The position numbers and the translations under genes are program-made. A stretch of 64,000 bases of DNA from an uncultured Duncaniella sp. (GTDB taxonomy: Bacteria > Bacteroidota > Bacteroidia > Bacteroidales > Muribaculaceae), in the NCBI RefSeq assembly GCF_910578445.1, contig NZ_CAJTQC010000014.1:1-64000 (forward strand). Direction: 5' to 3'. This document shows positions 60,479 through 64,000 of the stretch, one piece after another (position 1 is the first letter of the stretch; each line of letters starts with the position of its first letter). The notes beneath the pieces were generated by a model. The model was not told where the DNA came from. It was given only the letters and a program-made list of their open reading frames with translations, and did not search any database.

Positions 60479-62830
60479 ATGTCCGCTCGTCTATATATAC
60501 TTGTATTTTTTATTATTTCGTTTGCTGTGCCAATGTCGGCACAGCAAGATGACGAGCGGCTTGACTCTTTAATCAGAACGCTCGAATTAAAAGAGGTTGT
60601 TGTCACGGCTAAAAAAATAAGACAATCGGGTGATACAATATCTTATGCTGCATCTTCATATATAAGCAAAAATGATAAGACATTAGAGGACTTACTCCGG
60701 AAAATGCCCGGTATTGAAGTGAAATCGGACGGACAAATTATATATAATGGACAATGGATTAATGAGTTCTATATCGAAGGGTTAGATATGCTTGGCTCTA
60801 ACTATGGAGTAGCCACCAAAAATATAGATGCGCATGACATTGGGACTGTACAAATTCTTGAAGATCACCAAGATGTAAAAATGCTCCAAGGCGTAAGGCG
60901 CGGAGCCGCACCAGCAATGAATATACGCCTAAAGCAGAGCGCAAAGGGTATCTGGTCGTCCACTTTTGATGGCGCTATAGGAAGCCAGCCCAATATATCC
61001 TGGGATGCATCGGCTTCACTAATGAACTTCAGACGTAATGCTCAAAATATATCGGTTTATAAAACCAATAACATAGGTATTGATTTACGGACTGAAATTA
61101 ATGCTCCATCTACATACACATCATCTTACGGAACCGGGATATTATATCCTGAGACTCCATCCTTATCTAATAAGTATATTTATAGAAACATCTCTCATAG
61201 CCTTTCAGTGAACCAGTTGCTGAAACTTAGTGAAGATAAAACATTTACGTTTAATCTTAATTATCTTTTCGACAAAGAAAAGCGTAATTCAAATGATGAA
61301 ACAATGTATTTGTCTGACAGTGTGGCAAGGTATATCATCAAGGAATCTAATTCTTCTGATATACATCAGCATTTTGTTGGGACCCATGCTGTTTATAAAC
61401 TTAATGGGAAGAAAATATACCTCAAAAATACTCTTTCCGCAAATGCGTCTTTTCCAAAAGGAGAAGGACTAATTAATGATTTAATTCTCCAAAAATTTTC
61501 AGCTCACTCAATAAAAATTGATGATGAATTGAAACTTAACTATAAGAAACATAATGGGGGAATTGCAGATGCTTCATTCCATATATCCTATAACGATAAG
61601 AAGGGATTATTGAATCTGCCTAATAATGAATTTTGTCAGATAGTAGATCAACGAAGCTTCAATATTGACGGAAGTGGCTCCTTGATTGCTCTTTCAATAC
61701 CACACTTCATGTTTAATCTGAATGGAGAAGTTGATGCAAGTTGGCAACATGCTAATACCAATCTTGATATTGACAATCAGTCTATGCCTGATGATCAACA
61801 AACATGGCAGGTTGGTGCAAGGGTTACTCCAAAAATATTTTGGCATTATGGGCAAAAATTTCAATGGCTTATATATGTGCCTGCAGGTTTTATGTATTAT
61901 AAGTCTGACAATCAAACTTGGAATTATAATAAAACATTCTTCTCGATAAGACCATATTCGAACATAACATATAAACCATCAGACCGGCTTTCGTTCTCAC
62001 TTACCACAATAGGTGAAGAATCCTTACCTTCTGCCATATCCCTTATGGTTCAAAAACGATTTATAGACTACCGCACAACCATCTCTAACCCGGGACATAT
62101 TGAAGCGACAATGAACCGAACACTAAAAACGGCATTCAATGCGAGCTATACAAATGTATTGGATATGCTATTTGGTAGCCTTGCATTAACGTATGTTCAA
62201 TCGCGTTATGGCAATAGTTCCGGATATGACATAACTGACGATATTATTAATTATATAAGATTGCCATATTCTACAAATAGCCGGATATGGCAACTTGATC
62301 AAACATTTTCAAAAGGTTTTTTCCGATGGAACTCAAAGGTAAGTGAGTCATTTAGTATAGGCATGAATAATAGTGAATATTATATCAATGATGAAATTCA
62401 TGAAGGCAAAAGCAAGTATCTTCGGGCTAAACTTTCATATAATGCGACGTTTACTAAATGGCTGTCTTTTGAGACCTCAAATGAATATACCCTATCCAAG
62501 AGCTTTACAGATGGCAAAGCTAATGATGGCACGAAACATACCTTCACCAATGCCACGTCCATTGTATTATGGCCGTTTAAGCAACTGAATGTCTCGCCAT
62601 CTGTGATGTTCTATAATAATAATTACTCTACATCATATAGGAATAATGTGTTCCTGAATTGCAACATTGAATATACTCTCGGAAACACCATACTGTCACT
62701 GCAATGCAGTAACTTGTTAAACAACGATGTTTTTAGAAGGTATAACGACAATGGAATCATTAGATACTCAAGTGAATATCATTTGCGAGGACGCACAATT
62801 ATGGTAGGCATTAGAATACGAATAACATAA
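60479..62830 (+). CDS. TonB-dependent receptor-like outer-membrane protein
   Basis: Protein of 783 residues with a signal peptide at about 1-21. A plug domain of about 35-135 reads KEVVVTAKKIRQSGDTISYAASSYI ... LEDLLRKMPGIEVKSDGQIIYNG, typical of Bacteroidetes receptors. There is no N-terminal carboxypeptidase-like domain and no SusD partner. The rest forms about 20 amphipathic strands of a barrel, ending GIRIRIT without the usual terminal aromatic. It lies 14 bases after the M56/TonB gene and 10 before the GLPGLI gene, so it is cotranscribed. A peptide or metal complex as ligand is conceivable but not shown. Confidence 0.8.
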   Translation: MSARLYILVFFIISFAVPMSAQQDDERLDSLIRTLELKEVVVTAKKIRQSGDTISYAASSYISKNDKTLEDLLRKMPGIEVKSDGQIIYNGQWINEFYIEGLDMLGSNYGVATKNIDAHDIGTVQILEDHQDVKMLQGVRRGAAPAMNIRLKQSAKGIWSSTFDGAIGSQPNISWDASASLMNFRRNAQNISVYKTNNIGIDLRTEINAPSTYTSSYGTGILYPETPSLSNKYIYRNISHSLSVNQLLKLSEDKTFTFNLNYLFDKEKRNSNDETMYLSDSVARYIIKESNSSDIHQHFVGTHAVYKLNGKKIYLKNTLSANASFPKGEGLINDLILQKFSAHSIKIDDELKLNYKKHNGGIADASFHISYNDKKGLLNLPNNEFCQIVDQRSFNIDGSGSLIALSIPHFMFNLNGEVDASWQHANTNLDIDNQSMPDDQQTWQVGARVTPKIFWHYGQKFQWLIYVPAGFMYYKSDNQTWNYNKTFFSIRPYSNITYKPSDRLSFSLTTIGEESLPSAISLMVQKRFIDYRTTISNPGHIEATMNRTLKTAFNASYTNVLDMLFGSLALTYVQSRYGNSSGYDITDDIINYIRLPYSTNSRIWQLDQTFSKGFFRWNSKVSESFSIGMNNSEYYINDEIHEGKSKYLRAKLSYNATFTKWLSFETSNEYTLSKSFTDGKANDGTKHTFTNATSIVLWPFKQLNVSPSVMFYNNNYSTSYRNNVFLNCNIEYTLGNTILSLQCSNLLNNDVFRRYNDNGIIRYSSEYHLRGRTIMVGIRIRIT

Positions 62831-62840
62831 ATATACACCC

Positions 62841-63716
62841 ATGAGAATTTTGATTACACTTTTAGCATCCTTAATGATGCTTGCCGGGCCTGCCGCTATA
62901 GCACAGGTTACCGTATCGTATGCTATGGATACGCCTACGTTTACCCTCGCTCATGAGGACACTGATAAGTATGAGACATTAGATACTTGCTATCTTAACG
63001 TTTCATACCAGTTCAAGTATCGCAATTCAGAGAAAGACGATTCTTTGAGTTTCGATGACATCATGGACTTGCAAATGGGAAAAGACTACAATGCTTTCTT
63101 TAGCCGTGATTTGCGAGCTCTTGATACACAAAACACGAAAGAACTTAAATCTACAATGCAATTCTCTACTATTCCGGAGAATTATGTTGGGTTCGACCTT
63201 CTGTTCAATCATAAGGACTCACTGACTACAGTCACCAATCGTCTTCCATACACTTCTCAAGTCATTGAATACAGTGAACAATCAGAATCTCCTGAATGGA
63301 CGTATATACCCGATGAGATTGCTACTGTAATGGACTATCATTGCCATGTCGCAACATGCAATTATGGAGGAAGAAATTGGAAAGTGTATTATACAAATGA
63401 CATTCCTGTTCCTTATGGACCGTGGAAGCTGAACGGAGTAAAGGGATTGGTCCTTAAGGCTGAAGACTCTGAAAACAACTTTATTTTTGAAGCTGTAGGT
63501 TTGACACAAAAGCCACAACCTATTATTCGCTATGACTGGAGTAGAAAGAAAATGAAGAAAGAAGATTGGAAAAAATATGAACAGGAGATGTATAAAAACG
63601 CCGGGGCATTCGTCCGAAATACTGGGGCACGCATCCTTATTATGGATAACAGTGAACAAGGTTTTCATCGTCTCAATGAAGATTGGTCTCAATACTACAA
63701 TCCATTAGAAAGATAA
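62841..63716 (+). CDS. GLPGLI family secreted protein
   Basis: Protein of 291 residues with a signal peptide at about 1-22. The family motif appears as GPWKLNGVKGLVLKAEDSENNFIFEAVGL, a variant of the signature GLPGLI. The last segment is basic and ends with PLER. GLPGLI proteins are secreted or periplasmic, of unknown biochemical role, and are often encoded beside TonB-dependent receptors in Bacteroidetes. Here it is the fourth gene of the operon behind the BlaI-type promoter. Followed by a hairpin at 63770-63792. Confidence 0.82.
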   Translation: MRILITLLASLMMLAGPAAIAQVTVSYAMDTPTFTLAHEDTDKYETLDTCYLNVSYQFKYRNSEKDDSLSFDDIMDLQMGKDYNAFFSRDLRALDTQNTKELKSTMQFSTIPENYVGFDLLFNHKDSLTTVTNRLPYTSQVIEYSEQSESPEWTYIPDEIATVMDYHCHVATCNYGGRNWKVYYTNDIPVPYGPWKLNGVKGLVLKAEDSENNFIFEAVGLTQKPQPIIRYDWSRKKMKKEDWKKYEQEMYKNAGAFVRNTGARILIMDNSEQGFHRLNEDWSQYYNPLER

Positions 63717-63769
63717 TAACCAAACAGTCTTTTCAAAACGTAGATTATCAAGTTATACTGTGAACTCCG

Positions 63770-63792
63770 CCCTCGGCATAAAATGTCGGGGG
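63770..63792 (+). terminator. Hairpin after the GLPGLI gene
   Basis: CCCTCGGCAT (63770-63779) pairs with ATGTCGGGGG (63783-63792) with two wobbles around AAA. The T-tract is weak. Confidence 0.4.
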
Positions 63793-63846
63793 CTACTCTT
63801 AACGACAATAACTCAATGTATTCATCATATTTTATAACCAGAGCAA

Positions 63847-64000
63847 TGAACAAGATTCTCATTGTAGATGCGTCCGCATCCGACGGGAGAATTATGGCGG
63901 GCTTGTTGACACGGGCCGGTTATGATCCTGTCGTTACGGATTGCATCGAGGCCGGAAAAGTTGAGGCGGCAAAGCTGCCTCCCGGCGCGGTTATCGTCAC
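63847..64000 (+). CDS. Response regulator (partial, truncated by the window edge), RteB-like
   Basis: The first 51 residues are visible, starting MNKILIVDASASDGRIMAGL and continuing to the window edge. This is the start of a receiver domain (IVDASASD in place of the usual acidic pair; the phospho-acceptor is not yet visible). The sequence resembles RteB, the sigma-54-type regulator of CTnDOT-like elements, but the rest is needed to confirm. It is GC-rich again, unlike the AT-rich block just before it. Bacteroides elements of this type normally have rteA upstream of rteB; none is seen here. Confidence 0.5.

Larger units (their letters stand above)
47001..64000 (+). mobile_element. Integrative (conjugative or mobilizable) element inserted at the 3' end of ssrA; right end outside the window
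   Basis: The left edge is taken as the tmRNA 3' end because a tyrosine recombinase gene starts 510 bases beyond it, an arrangement typical of elements that integrate into tRNA or tmRNA genes. The content that follows (recombinase, two small HTH proteins, DUF4099/DUF3945, topoisomerase-like, DUF1896, N6-methylase/helicase, RteB-like regulator) matches known Bacteroides elements. No relaxase, coupling protein or Tra genes are seen up to 64,000, so transfer functions are unproven. The exact attL sequence cannot be fixed without the other end. Confidence 0.75.

Noticed and set aside
1..64000. CRISPR array, insertion sequences or tRNA genes
   Set aside because: No regularly spaced repeats, no transposase reading frames with terminal inverted repeats and no cloverleaf apart from the tmRNA were found by reading.

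Overview
The window is a piece of a Bacteroidales chromosome, and the gene content fits a gut Muribaculaceae-like bacterium best (family level is inference). Support for the phylum is direct. About a dozen promoters match the Bacteroidetes pattern TTTG-N19/20-TAnnTTTG. There is a bacterial serine palmitoyltransferase, a methylmalonyl-CoA mutase pair, an RprX/RprY-type two-component system, T9SS-like C-terminal tails, GLPGLI and TonB-receptor proteins, and a tmRNA whose tag reads GENNYALAA. Stop codons behave normally, and Shine-Dalgarno sequences are mostly weak, as is usual in this phylum.

Bases 1-46,500 are core chromosome. In order: a DUF1460 amidase-like lipid-export or wall protein; a sigma-54 activator cotranscribed with a PlsC-like acyltransferase, divergent from serine palmitoyltransferase; a YitT membrane protein; the ribosomal cluster rplM-rpsI-rpsB-tsf with two structured leaders; a LytS/LytTR two-component pair; a small secreted protein with a sorting-like tail; an SDR oxidoreductase; a LysM/periplasmic-binding-like protein paired with an outer-membrane barrel; rpmE2; two adjacent pectate-lyase-like secreted proteins, one fused to an M64 metallopeptidase; prfA-pyrF; a threonine operon (thrA, a phosphoglycerate-mutase-like gene standing where homoserine kinase is expected, thrC); mutA-mutB; an iron alcohol dehydrogenase; kup; uvrB and a YgiQ radical SAM protein; ahpC; rprXY; and an alpha/beta hydrolase.

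From the tmRNA gene (46,612-47,007) to the right edge the sequence looks like an integrative conjugative or mobilizable element of the Bacteroides type. A tyrosine recombinase begins 0.5 kb after the tmRNA 3' end. It is followed by two small helix-turn-helix proteins, a DUF4099/DUF3945 protein, a shrunken topoisomerase-III-like protein whose catalytic tyrosine appears to be phenylalanine, a DUF1896 protein, and a very large N6-methylase/helicase gene split by one in-frame TAA. The far end of the element is outside the window.

Inside the element an AT-rich block (58.7-63.8 kb) carries a BlaI-type repressor, an M56 (BlaR1-like) membrane protease with a C-terminal TonB domain, a TonB-dependent receptor-like barrel and a GLPGLI protein, all in one apparent operon behind a promoter with a dyad in its spacer. 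This is the best candidate here for an undescribed regulated envelope system. GC-rich element sequence resumes at once with the start of a response regulator resembling RteB.
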